The notes: generated by a model not told the origin, from the letters alone. A stretch of 5,369 nt of DNA from JARRNO01 sp037384885 (GCA_037384885.1 JARRNO010000199.1:1-5369); one strand, 5' to 3'. Counted from the stretch's first letter, positions 1 through 5,369 are shown. Numbers and translations are program-made.

Positions 1-447
1 GGCCTCCAGTCTCTCCTGGGCCGCCCGGGCCTGTGCGGCCTCCCATTGGTTGCGGAGCTGGTTCATCTTGATCAGGTAAGCTCTTTTCGCGGCTTCTTCT
101 TTTGCTTTCTGGGCCGCCAGTGCGGCCTGGTCCACCTTTTTTGGGGGTGCAAAGATATAATTGAGAATCTCTCCCATGATCATGCCCGCCATCTGGTTGG
201 CGAAGGCTTGAGAAGACGTGCCGTGGTGAATTTTATGCCCCGTCCATGGAGCGGCCGGTGCGTTCGGGCGCCGCTCGGGAACGCAGTCCTGCTCGCATGG
301 ACAGTAGTACTCAGAGGGAGACAGGTTGTTCATCCGCATGATGTCGCTGCACTGGTAATGCGGCTCGGGAATGGATTGGCCGCGCGCCGGGACAGCGGCG
401 AAAAAGAAAGCCGCCAATCCGGCCAGCATGACAGGTCCTGGCTTCAT
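1..447 (-). CDS. Exported four-cysteine protein with coiled-coil-like C-terminus (partial, 3' end outside window)
   Basis: I do not recognise the family. The reading frame is open from an ATG at 447 to the window edge (149 codons), so the C-terminus is missing. A GGGAG ribosome binding site lies about 8 bases upstream, inside the end of the FecR gene. Residues 1-23 form a signal peptide (short KPGP start, core LAGLAAFFFAAV, likely cut after ARG), so the product should be periplasmic or surface-located. Next comes a short segment with four cysteines at 33, 49, 51 and 55 (spacing C-x15-C-x-C-x3-C), then a His/Pro-rich stretch and a hydrophobic or amphipathic patch around 86-100 (MAGMIMGEILNYIF). 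From about 105 the sequence is Ala/Lys/Glu/Gln-rich and probably helical, possibly a coiled coil. The four cysteines could form two disulfides or bind a metal; the sequence cannot decide. Its start lies four bases past the FecR stop, implying co-translation and possibly a shared task. Confidence 0.8.
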   Translation of the reverse strand, partial: MKPGPVMLAGLAAFFFAAVPARGQSIPEPHYQCSDIMRMNNLSPSEYYCPCEQDCVPERRPNAPAAPWTGHKIHHGTSSQAFANQMAGMIMGEILNYIFAPPKKVDQAALAAQKAKEEAAKRAYLIKMNQLRNQWEAAQARAAQERLEA

Positions 448-451
448 GATG

Positions 452-1465
452 TCACTCCCACCATTTCCGCATGTCGCGGATATTCGCTTTCGACGGTTGA
501 GCGGGACTCCCGTCGGGCAAAATGTAGCTCTGCTGCCCGGCCTGTACCAGAACGGTCTTTGTTTCGCGACCGTTGCTGAAGGCGACCGTTCCTTTTATGA
601 CGACGACGGAGGCCGGTTTTCCTTTCACCTGGCGCACGACGAACTGGGTTCCCCTAACGGCGATTGCGGCTGAGGGGGTTCTGACCTCGAACTTCTTGAT
701 AAAACGATGATGAACCCATGCACGGAGCCGGCCGAAAAGGAGATCCAGAGCCGACGGACTGGCCAGGGTGAGAGATGTTTTGGCGTCCATGCTGACGAGG
801 CTGCCGTCCGGGAGGATAAGATCGGCGTGAGAGCCGGCCCCGGTTTCCACGGTGTCGCCGGGCGCGACCACGGGAGGAGAGTTGGCCGTGAGCCGGCGAG
901 GCGGCTCGTTTCCTCCGGGAGACCGGACACGCACATCGCCGTCCGCCCGAGGCAAGAAAGCCCCGATTTTTCCAGGGTAGCCCTTGCCTTCCTTCAGGCG
1001 TACCAGCCATCCGAGGGCCTTCATGGCTCGTTCTTCGCGCCGCTTGTTTTTTTGAAGCGCCTTCGTGGCGATGTCAATCGCGCGCTGGGCGGCGGCCTCG
1101 GCGGCCGGGTCCTTTGCGGCCTGGGCGCGGGCCAGTAGGCCGCGGCTTTCGTTGATGGTTGTTTGATTGACGTGCTGCTGTCGGCGGGCTTCATCCCGTT
1201 CGCGGGTGAGATAAGATTCAGCCCTCTTCAGGCATGCGGCGGTTCCATCCGGGGAGGAGTTGACCGGCCTCAATCTTTTATGGGCCGTTTCTTGAGCCGT
1301 CGCTGTCCCAGTGCGGGGGAAACAGAACGGCGCCGCGAACATGACGGCGGCGGCTGCAGCCGCAAAGATAACGGATTGCATCGAGCGGACAGATTCCCCG
1401 CGGACGCTTCTTTTCAGGGTGGTGTAAAATAAGGCGAGGCTCCGGTTCCCGTTCTCTCCACACAT
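452..1465 (-). CDS. Exported FecR-domain protein with N-terminal helical (coiled-coil-like) region
   Basis: 337 residues from ATG 1465. Residues 29-58 look like a signal peptide (MQSVIFAAAAAAVMFAA core, likely cut after ATA), preceded by a 28-residue extension. Residues 78-150 are charged and Ala-rich, probably helical or coiled coil. Residues about 199-313 match the FecR domain: VVAPGDTVETGAGSHADL, then LPDGSLVSMDAKTSL, a GRLRAWV strand, FEVRTPSAAIAVRGTQF and VVVIKGTVAFS. The FecR fold is known from the periplasmic part of the iron-citrate anti-sigma regulator. That family also includes many secreted FecR-only proteins with no sigma factor, and this one resembles the latter: no membrane helix after the signal peptide, and no ECF sigma factor or TonB receptor in view. 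Start choice: ATG 1465 has GGAG seven bases upstream and a promoter about 30 bases further up. ATG 1381 (309 residues) would give a normal-length signal peptide but has a poorer site (GGGGAA, 12 bases away). Role unknown; a periplasmic scaffold or ligand-binding role is inferred. Confidence 0.85.
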   Translation of the reverse strand: MCGENGNRSLALFYTTLKRSVRGESVRSMQSVIFAAAAAAVMFAAPFCFPRTGTATAQETAHKRLRPVNSSPDGTAACLKRAESYLTRERDEARRQQHVNQTTINESRGLLARAQAAKDPAAEAAAQRAIDIATKALQKNKRREERAMKALGWLVRLKEGKGYPGKIGAFLPRADGDVRVRSPGGNEPPRRLTANSPPVVAPGDTVETGAGSHADLILPDGSLVSMDAKTSLTLASPSALDLLFGRLRAWVHHRFIKKFEVRTPSAAIAVRGTQFVVRQVKGKPASVVVIKGTVAFSNGRETKTVLVQAGQQSYILPDGSPAQPSKANIRDMRKWWE

Positions 1466-1503
1466 CCCCCTGCTCCACCAGATTTTCCAAACCTCTGTAA
1501 AAC

Positions 1504-1532
1504 ACTATACCGCCGCCACGCAGCCCCGGCAA
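1504..1532 (-). promoter_or_regulatory. Sigma-70-type promoter for the FecR gene
   Basis: Read on the minus strand, a -35 box TTGCCG (1527-1532) is followed by a 17-base spacer and a -10 box TATAGT (1504-1509). This is a close fit to the housekeeping consensus. The predicted start of transcription is near 1497, giving a leader of about 30 bases to ATG 1465. The promoter lies wholly in the 97-base gap after the 163-aa gene, so the FecR and four-cysteine genes can be expressed independently of it. Confidence 0.6.
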
Positions 1533-1562
1533 GATAATTGTTCAGGTACATTGCTTTCTGCT

Positions 1563-2054
1563 TCAGGCCATTTTGGTCTTGGCGTGGGGGACTTTGAAGA
1601 AGGCCGTCACCATGGCGAGGCTGGTCTTGTCCAGAGAGGTAATGGCTACATGCGGCTGGGTGAACAGGGTCCTCATGGAGAACTTTCCCTTCACGAAGGT
1701 ATGCATGTCCGACCGATAATGCCATGCCTTGCCCAGCCTGGCGGCGTAGAACTTCTGAACGGACGCGGGAGGATCGTTGGAAACGAGCGTGACCGTTGGA
1801 TACATTCCCGGTTTTCCCTGCGGGTCGAAATGGGCGGGATTGGTTTGGACGATGAGGGCGCCCGGGTAAGCGGGAACGCCGACGGCCGCGGCGGACGGCA
1901 CGTGGTTGACGGGCGCCTTGGCGCCCTCCGCGGCTACCATCTGCTTCCCGTCCTTGGTCAGAGGCGCCCACTTGGCGAAACCACCCGCTGCGACAAGAGT
2001 GAGGCTGGCGCCCAGGGCTGCTGCGGCGGCCATCCATTTCTTTCGTGAATTCAT
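1563..2054 (-). CDS. Exported protein of unknown function (163 aa)
   Basis: The frame stays open upstream to 2207, but the start at 2054 is well supported. AGGAGG lies 6-7 bases before that ATG, and a signal peptide follows at once (MNSRKKW, then a hydrophobic AAAAALGASLTLVAAGG core; residues 1-25). No lipobox cysteine is present, indeed no cysteine at all, so the mature protein should be soluble in the periplasm. The middle carries VGVPAYPGALIVQ (58-70), then PTVTLVSNDPPASVQKFYAA (86-105). A YPGA motif followed by a strand and a V-x-x-FY helix is a pattern I associate with small exported proteins of unassigned function. The C-terminus (FVKGKFSMRTLF, then HVAITSL) looks like beta strands followed by a helix. 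It is the first gene of the minus-strand set and lies 97 bases ahead of the FecR gene. I assign no function. Confidence 0.82.
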   Translation of the reverse strand: MNSRKKWMAAAAALGASLTLVAAGGFAKWAPLTKDGKQMVAAEGAKAPVNHVPSAAAVGVPAYPGALIVQTNPAHFDPQGKPGMYPTVTLVSNDPPASVQKFYAARLGKAWHYRSDMHTFVKGKFSMRTLFTQPHVAITSLDKTSLAMVTAFFKVPHAKTKMA

Positions 2055-2091
2055 GTCTGCCTCCTGCACGATGTGAGAATCAAATGGCTCG

Positions 2092-2113
2092 CACCGCCGG
2101 CGAAAGGCCGGTG
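2092..2113 (-). promoter_or_regulatory. GC-rich hairpin in the presumed leader of the 163-aa gene
   Basis: CCGGC (2097-2101) pairs with GCCGG (2107-2111) around a five-base loop, and CAC/GTG pairs outside it across a two-base bulge. It lies about 40 bases upstream of the ATG at 2054 and so may sit in the mRNA leader. No T-run follows on either strand, so it is not an ordinary intrinsic terminator. Its role is unknown. Confidence 0.3.
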
Positions 2114-2550
2114 GTTCTTGCTTGCGAAACAGCTTTCTGTCACGGCAGAACATGAACCCGCCCCCGGAAGCCCGGTCTTGAAGCGGGGCGGTGCTCCCAA
2201 ATCCCACAGGTGAGGCTCAAAGCTGACAGTCCCGGCTGATGAAACGATCGTAGCAGAGTGCGTGGGAGGGGGCAAGGCTGTCCGGCAGGATTGTGTGTTG
2301 CGTCACAAGGACGCGAAGCGGCCTCGCTTGCTGGGAAGAGGGGCGCGATTCGCACGGTGAATCGTGAATCATCAGCCATGAGTCTCCTGAAGCGATCGCC
2401 GCCGTATGAGACGCAGCAAATAGTCAGTTCAAACGAGGGGGCGCGGGGCGTGAGCACAAGCGGCCCGTTGACCGGTGGGGACGGCTGGCGCGCTTCAGCC
2501 TCTGACCCCCGTATTGTGAAATCATGAGACGGCGGACCGGCCGCTGATAC

Positions 2551-2586
2551 TGTCCAGGTTTTCAAACGATTCCAGAAAACCGGACA
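2551..2586. promoter_or_regulatory. Inverted repeat, candidate enhancer-binding site for the sigma-54 promoter
   Basis: TGTCCAGGTTTTC (2551-2563) and GAAAACCGGACA (2575-2586) are reverse complements apart from one extra A in the left arm, and they are separated by 11 bases. The centre lies about 107 bases upstream of the start predicted for the sigma-54 promoter at 2650-2665, within the range where bacterial enhancer-binding proteins normally bind. No T-run follows, which argues against a terminator. That a regulator binds here is inference. Confidence 0.45.
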
Positions 2587-2649
2587 ACCGGAATTGCAGG
2601 GTTCAGGCTGTTTTACATGGTGTGGCGCACTTGCCCTGCAGGGGCGCCG

Positions 2650-2665
2650 TGGCACGTTCCTTGCT
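2650..2665 (+). promoter_or_regulatory. Sigma-54 (RpoN) -24/-12 promoter
   Basis: TGGCACGTTCCTTGCT carries the diagnostic GG and GC pairs exactly ten bases apart (2651-2652 and 2663-2664), and both conserved blocks (TGGCAC and TTGCT) match the consensus. Transcription is predicted to start near 2676, rightward, giving a leader of about 177 bases to the lipoprotein ATG at 2853. Sigma-54 promoters need an activator bound upstream, and the inverted repeat at 2551-2586 is a candidate site. No gene for such an activator lies in the window. Confidence 0.7.
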
Positions 2666-2852
2666 AAAATTAGGAGCATGAGGCGCCAAGAAGATGCTCG
2701 AAATGATTATCCGAGGCGCGTGTGCCGCCGCCGGCCCCTGGGGCACCTGCGGTTTTGGTGCATCGTATAGGAAGTCATCGAGAAATTTCAGGCGGCCTTG
2801 GGACGGACGTGTCTGAATATCCAGTCAATCAGAAGAGAATGGAGGGAACACC

Positions 2853-3440
2853 ATGAAAATGCTTGACAGACTTGTCATCCTGCTATTCGCCCTGGTCATC
2901 CTTATGGGATGCGCACAGACTCCAAGGAAGACCGCCTTCAACAACGGCGTGTACAAATTCACCGATCTTGTGACCATGAATCCCGCCAACGTGCGGGTGG
3001 CGGTCCGGCTCGATTCCCGGGCCGCGGTGAAAAAGGGCCAATTTTTTATCGGCGCCCTGTTGCTTTCGAAGCAGTGGCCCTGGGCGAGATTCACGGCGCC
3101 CCTGAAAGTCGTCAGGAAGGGCCGCCAGGTTCTGCCCGGTACCGCTCCCGCTCCGAAAGGGGAGACCTGGTACCTGATGGAACCCACGGCGGAAGGAATC
3201 ACCGGGCTCCAGAGAGCCCAGGATGAAATCAAGTTTCACCAGGGCCGGTACGACGAGTTCAGAGTTACCGTGATGTTCAGAAAGTTCGAGCATTTGCCGC
3301 AGGGCTTGGAAGAGCACTTTCCGGTCAAGATCCTGCTGCGGTTCCCTCCCCGGAAGAACTTCAGGACGGTCTTCGACGGGTATCGCAACCTGCAACGGGA
3401 GCAAAACAAGGATCTGGCGGTGTGGAACCACGCATTCTGA
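2853..3440 (+). CDS. Putative outer-membrane lipoprotein of unknown function (195 aa)
   Basis: The ATG at 2853 has GGAGG about 8 bases upstream. Residues 1-19 form a lipoprotein signal peptide (MKMLDR, then LVILLFALVILMG), ending in the lipobox L-M-G-C with the acylated cysteine at 20. The residue after it is Ala, not Asp, so by the usual Lol rule the protein should be sorted to the outer membrane and face the periplasm. The mature part (about 175 residues) alternates predicted strands (VRVAVRL, GQFFIGALLL, EFRVTVMF, FPVKILLRF), suggesting a mostly beta domain, and ends in a charged helical tail (FDGYRNLQREQNKDLAVW). I recognise no named family. It stands alone on the plus strand, convergent with trmH and downstream of the sigma-54 promoter, so its expression may depend on an environmental or developmental signal. 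No further function can be assigned. Confidence 0.85.
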   Translation: MKMLDRLVILLFALVILMGCAQTPRKTAFNNGVYKFTDLVTMNPANVRVAVRLDSRAAVKKGQFFIGALLLSKQWPWARFTAPLKVVRKGRQVLPGTAPAPKGETWYLMEPTAEGITGLQRAQDEIKFHQGRYDEFRVTVMFRKFEHLPQGLEEHFPVKILLRFPPRKNFRTVFDGYRNLQREQNKDLAVWNHAF

Positions 3441-3455
3441 GGGGGCGGGCAGGAA

Positions 3456-3477
3456 GGCCACCCAATGCGGGTTGGCC
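3456..3477. terminator. Hairpin between convergent genes, possible terminator
   Basis: GGCCACCC (3456-3463) pairs with GGGTTGGCC (3469-3477) as an eight-pair stem with one bulged T and a five-base loop. It sits in the 63-base gap between the stops of the lipoprotein gene and trmH, where a shared terminator would be expected. There is no T-run on the plus side and only a short TTCC on the minus side, so a classical intrinsic terminator is not proven. Confidence 0.35.
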
Positions 3478-3503
3478 CGCTGGCTGGGTGCAAGTCTCAG
3501 GGC

Positions 3504-4169
3504 TCAGGCGCGCCTGCGTCTTCGCAGTTCGGCGAGGAGGCGTTCGCCGTTGGGAACGCTTTTTACAGCCCATTCGTCCATCAGCCTCGCCACTTCTTCA
3601 GGGTCGAGAACCCGATGGAGAAGCGCCTTCTTCCTGAGAAGAACGTCCAGGAGCACGGCCGCCGCGACGGAGACGTTGAGGCTCTGTGTAAAGCCCGGCA
3701 TGGGGATGGACAGTGAAACGTCGCAGCGCGCCCTCGCCTCCGAGCTGAGACCGTCGTGCTCGTTCCCCATGACGAGCGCCACCGCACCCTGCGGCTCCCA
3801 TTGATTGACGTCGAGGGCCTTGCCCGGTTGTTCGGTGGCGGCCAGCGTGTATCCCCGGGCCTTCAGCCGCTTGAGACAGGCGGAAACGGACGAATTTCTT
3901 GATACGGTCACCCACTGGTCCGCGCCTCTCGTGACGCCCTGATTGAATCCGTCCGGGGACGTCCCGGCGAGATGCACGTATTGAATGCCGAAGGCGTCGG
4001 CGGTTCTCAGCATGGCCGACAGGTTGTGGGGATCGTAAAGATTCTCGGCCACCAGGACAAGCCGGCGCGTGCGGTTGGCCAGCACCCCCCGGATGCGTTC
4101 GCGGCGATCCGGGGTCAGGGAATCGGATAGTAGCTCCCAGGCGTTTTTGTACTTCCGGGACTCGGTCAT
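3504..4169 (-). CDS. trmH: tRNA (guanosine-2'-O-)-methyltransferase TrmH (SpoU family)
   Basis: TrmH transfers a methyl group from S-adenosylmethionine to the ribose of G18 in the tRNA D-loop; it is cytoplasmic and works as a dimer with a trefoil-knot SPOUT fold. All three SpoU motifs are visible: motif 1 at 41-61 (DPHNLSAMLRTADAFG, with Asn49 and the catalytic-type Arg55), motif 2 at 131-142 (ALVMGNEHDGLS) and motif 3 at 155-170 (IPMPGFTQSLNVSVAA). The RGADQWV stretch at 81-87 also lines up with known TrmH proteins, as does LDPEEVARLMDEW at 188-200. At 221 residues it is close to E. coli TrmH (about 229) and Thermus TrmH (about 194). The C-terminus ends in five arginines, plausibly contacting tRNA. 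The ATG lies four bases after the preceding gene's stop with AAGGA abutting it, a poor site by itself that suggests translational coupling. The Gm18 target rests on overall similarity; a related SpoU specificity is possible. Confidence 0.92.
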   Translation of the reverse strand: MTESRKYKNAWELLSDSLTPDRRERIRGVLANRTRRLVLVAENLYDPHNLSAMLRTADAFGIQYVHLAGTSPDGFNQGVTRGADQWVTVSRNSSVSACLKRLKARGYTLAATEQPGKALDVNQWEPQGAVALVMGNEHDGLSSEARARCDVSLSIPMPGFTQSLNVSVAAAVLLDVLLRKKALLHRVLDPEEVARLMDEWAVKSVPNGERLLAELRRRRRA

Positions 4170-4173
4170 TCCT

Positions 4174-4614
4174 TCAACGGGCCGGCTCGGTCTCCAGCGT
4201 CAGGTAATAGTACTGGGCGGTGGCTAGCTTGGAATTCACGTAGTCGAACCCCACGAAGAAGGTTTCTTCCTCTCCGGGCTTGGTGGACCCCAGTTTGCTT
4301 CCCGTGGTGCCGCAGCCTACCAGGTTTCCCCTCGCGTCGAAGAGGGCGACCGCCAGGTGGACGCGGACCGCTTCTTCGCCGTAATTCTTGACGTGAATGA
4401 CGGCCTGGTTGCGCCCGCGGATATCCAGCCGCTTGGGACCGATGAAGCTGGGGAATTCGAACTTGATGTCCTCGATCACCATGGAACCGGCCTTTTCGTC
4501 GAGCCGGATCCACCGCTCCTGCTGAAAGTCGAAGCGCTTGGAGAAGAACTCGGCATTCAGGGGCAGGGCCGCAAAAAGCCCCACGAACAGAATGAGCAAG
4601 ATGCGCCGCAACAT
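4174..4614 (-). CDS. Small exported beta-sandwich-like protein, unknown function (146 aa)
   Basis: The frame is open further upstream (to 4710), but the start at 4614 is preferred. GGGAGG lies five bases before it and a textbook signal peptide follows (MLRR, then ILLILFVGLFAALPL, cut after LNA; residues 1-21). The mature part of about 125 residues looks like one beta-sandwich: a strand AVIHVKNYGEEAVRVHLAVAL (71-91), then FDARGNLVGCGTTG, then a KPGEEETFFVGF turn and strand. This order (N-x-G/S, long strand, F/L-x-D-x-x-G, proline-glycine-glutamate, F-x-V) resembles FxLYD-type domains in exported bacterial proteins, which fits but is not proof. There is one cysteine in the mature part (Cys101) and no lipobox. 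It lies between the outer-membrane barrel gene and trmH; the four-base gap to trmH suggests one transcript. Role unknown. Confidence 0.83.
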   Translation of the reverse strand: MLRRILLILFVGLFAALPLNAEFFSKRFDFQQERWIRLDEKAGSMVIEDIKFEFPSFIGPKRLDIRGRNQAVIHVKNYGEEAVRVHLAVALFDARGNLVGCGTTGSKLGSTKPGEEETFFVGFDYVNSKLATAQYYYLTLETEPAR

Positions 4615-4741
4615 GAAGACCTCCCGGCCAAGAATCAATGTCAGGGTGCGCCGATCACTCCGAGCACCGCCGCGGGCCCGGCCGCACCCGATTTCTCTCC
4701 AATGTAACACAGAAGCCGCCGCCGCGAAGCAGATCCGCCCC

Positions 4742-5368
4742 CTACCACAGTTTCAAGACGATCAGCGCGATGGTATGGTCGTGCTTCACCGCCGGTATAT
4801 CGCTCTGGACGGCGTAGCCGAGGTCCAAGGTCCAGTAGGTCTCCCACGGCCCCGTTACCGAGCCCGAGAGCCCCACGCCCGTGTGGTTCTGCCAGAGCCC
4901 CAGGTTCCGGTCCGGCATCACCCTCGCCCGATCCACGTTCACTCCGAAGCGGATCACGTTGGCGATGTTGAACTGGTAGAGAAGGTGAGCGATGTAACCC
5001 TTGTCGAACCGCACCCCGCTGCCCGAAAAGCCCGAAAGCGACTGCGACCCCAGGTAGCTGAACTTGTACTGGCTGAAGCGGTCGAGGTCACTGCCGTCCA
5101 GGTAGGTCAGGGAGGCGCCGATCTTCTGGAACATGGGTAGATAGAACGTTTTGCCGACCGTGGCGTCCCACAGCTTGTAGTCCTTGAAGTTCGAAAAGTC
5201 CAGGTTGGCGCCGGGCAGCCCCCAGCGCTCCCACGACGTACGGCTGTGCCCTTCGTAGTCGCCCTTGAACTGCCAGCCCCGTCGGGAATAGGAATAGCCT
5301 ACCGTGTAGGCGAGATCACCGTGGTCTTTCGGCAGGGTGAAGAAGGGCGAGGTGTCGCTCGTGGTGGA
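4742..5368 (-). CDS. Outer-membrane beta-barrel protein, C-terminal part (5' end outside window)
   Basis: The frame is open from the window edge to a TAG at 4742, giving 208 visible residues; an internal Met at 5134 is not the true start, because the upstream codons read as the same barrel. The sequence is a run of amphipathic strands rich in Tyr, Trp, Phe and Gly (LAYTVGYSYS, WQFKGDYEG, DATVGKTFYL), separated by polar turns, and it ends in ALIVLKLW. A terminal aromatic residue on a last strand is the usual signal for assembly by the Bam complex. Visible residues 101-150 (YKFSYLGSQSLSGF, GSGVRF, later FGVNVDRARV) recall the F-x-LGG, RGF and V-D-x-G layout near the C-terminus of Omp85-type barrels, but the RGF triad is replaced by SGF, so I do not assign that family. 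It precedes the 146-aa exported protein by 127 bases, with no clear terminator between them. Confidence 0.8.
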   Translation of the reverse strand, partial: STTSDTSPFFTLPKDHGDLAYTVGYSYSRRGWQFKGDYEGHSRTSWERWGLPGANLDFSNFKDYKLWDATVGKTFYLPMFQKIGASLTYLDGSDLDRFSQYKFSYLGSQSLSGFSGSGVRFDKGYIAHLLYQFNIANVIRFGVNVDRARVMPDRNLGLWQNHTGVGLSGSVTGPWETYWTLDLGYAVQSDIPAVKHDHTIALIVLKLW

Positions 5369-5369
5369 G

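Larger units (their letters stand above)
2055..2852. other. Long intergenic region between divergent genes
   Basis: About 800 bases separate the 163-aa gene from the lipoprotein gene. The open frames here (for example 2140-2679 minus and 2258-2527 plus) are rich in Arg, Pro and Ser, lack a convincing ribosome binding site and show no recognisable domain, so I do not call genes. What it does hold: a hairpin in the leader of the leftward gene (2092-2113); a short GTGAATC tandem pair with a CGATTC/GAATCG inverted repeat around 2347-2372; an imperfect hairpin at 2477-2510 (GGGG..GGCTG / CAGCC..CCCC) without a T-run; the inverted repeat at 2551-2586; a palindrome CCCTGCAGGG at 2634-2643; and a sigma-54 promoter at 2650-2665. 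No convincing sigma-70 promoter for the leftward gene was found. Confidence 0.6.

Noticed and set aside
707..1138. 143-codon plus-strand frame opposite the FecR gene.
   Set aside because: It lies wholly antisense to a gene with a clear FecR domain, and its product shows no domain.
2145..2159. Minus-strand GGG...CTGC with GG-N10-GC spacing, a possible sigma-54 promoter for the 163-aa gene.
   Set aside because: The spacing fits, but the flanking bases do not (GGGTTCA for TGGCACG and CTGC for TTGC), so it is likely chance.
2055..2207. Upstream in-frame extension of the 163-aa gene to an ATG at 2207.
   Set aside because: The extension would bury the signal peptide about 50 residues in, and the internal ATG at 2054 has a strong AGGAGG site.
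2258..2527. 89-codon plus-strand frame.
   Set aside because: No ribosome binding site, low-complexity composition and a repeat-derived stretch (GTGAATC repeats) indicate non-coding sequence.
2140..2679. 179-codon minus-strand open frame across the intergenic region.
   Set aside because: Its product is rich in Pro, Arg, Ser and Cys without a domain, signal peptide or ribosome binding site, it runs through the inverted repeat and the sigma-54 promoter, and its end overlaps the leader of the 163-aa gene. It looks like GC-driven chance.
2678..2770. 30-codon plus-strand frame just downstream of the sigma-54 promoter (ATG at 2678).
   Set aside because: AGGAG is only one base from the ATG, the predicted transcript would start about two bases before it, and the product is Arg-rich with no signal or domain. 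A leader peptide cannot be excluded but is not supported.
4615..4710. Upstream in-frame extension of the 146-aa exported protein.
   Set aside because: It would add 32 Arg/Gly-rich residues before a standard signal peptide, while ATG 4614 has a GGGAGG site at ideal spacing.

Overview
The window reads as GC-rich Gram-negative chromosomal DNA. Every gene except one encodes an exported or envelope protein: Sec-type signal peptides, a lipobox, and an outer-membrane barrel ending in an aromatic residue. The exception is the tRNA methyltransferase TrmH. Alanine/arginine-rich proteins, strong GGAGG-type ribosome binding sites and a near-consensus sigma-54 promoter would suit a deltaproteobacterium (Desulfobacterota, for example a Syntrophobacter-like organism). 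That placement is an inference from style, not from a marker gene. No mobile element, CRISPR array, rRNA or tRNA gene was seen.

Layout. (1) Bases 1-2054, minus strand: a likely operon or pair of transcription units. Its order is a 163-aa exported protein of unknown function (1563-2054), an exported FecR-domain protein with a coiled-coil-like N-terminal half (452-1465), and a small exported protein with four cysteines and a charged helical C-terminus (1-447, cut by the window edge). A good sigma-70-type promoter sits just upstream of the FecR gene, so the last two genes can be transcribed apart from the first. The four-base gap between them suggests translational coupling. (2) Bases 2055-2852: about 800 bases without a credible gene, between divergent genes. 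It holds a near-perfect sigma-54 promoter pointing right, with an inverted repeat about 107 bases upstream of its predicted start site, the usual position for an enhancer-binding protein. (3) Bases 2853-3440, plus strand: a lipoprotein of unknown function, the only rightward gene and the presumed sigma-54 target. (4) Bases 3504-5368, minus strand: a second tight gene set. It runs from the C-terminal 208 residues of an outer-membrane beta-barrel, through a small exported beta-sandwich-like protein, to trmH, which begins four bases after the preceding stop.

How they may work together: apart from TrmH, all the proteins are predicted to lie in the periplasm or outer membrane. The FecR protein has no neighbouring ECF sigma factor or TonB receptor in view and looks secreted, so it is more likely a periplasmic ligand-binding or scaffold protein than an anti-sigma regulator. 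I found no clear new defence, secretion or biosynthetic system. The points most worth following up are the sigma-54-controlled lipoprotein and the FecR/four-cysteine protein pair.
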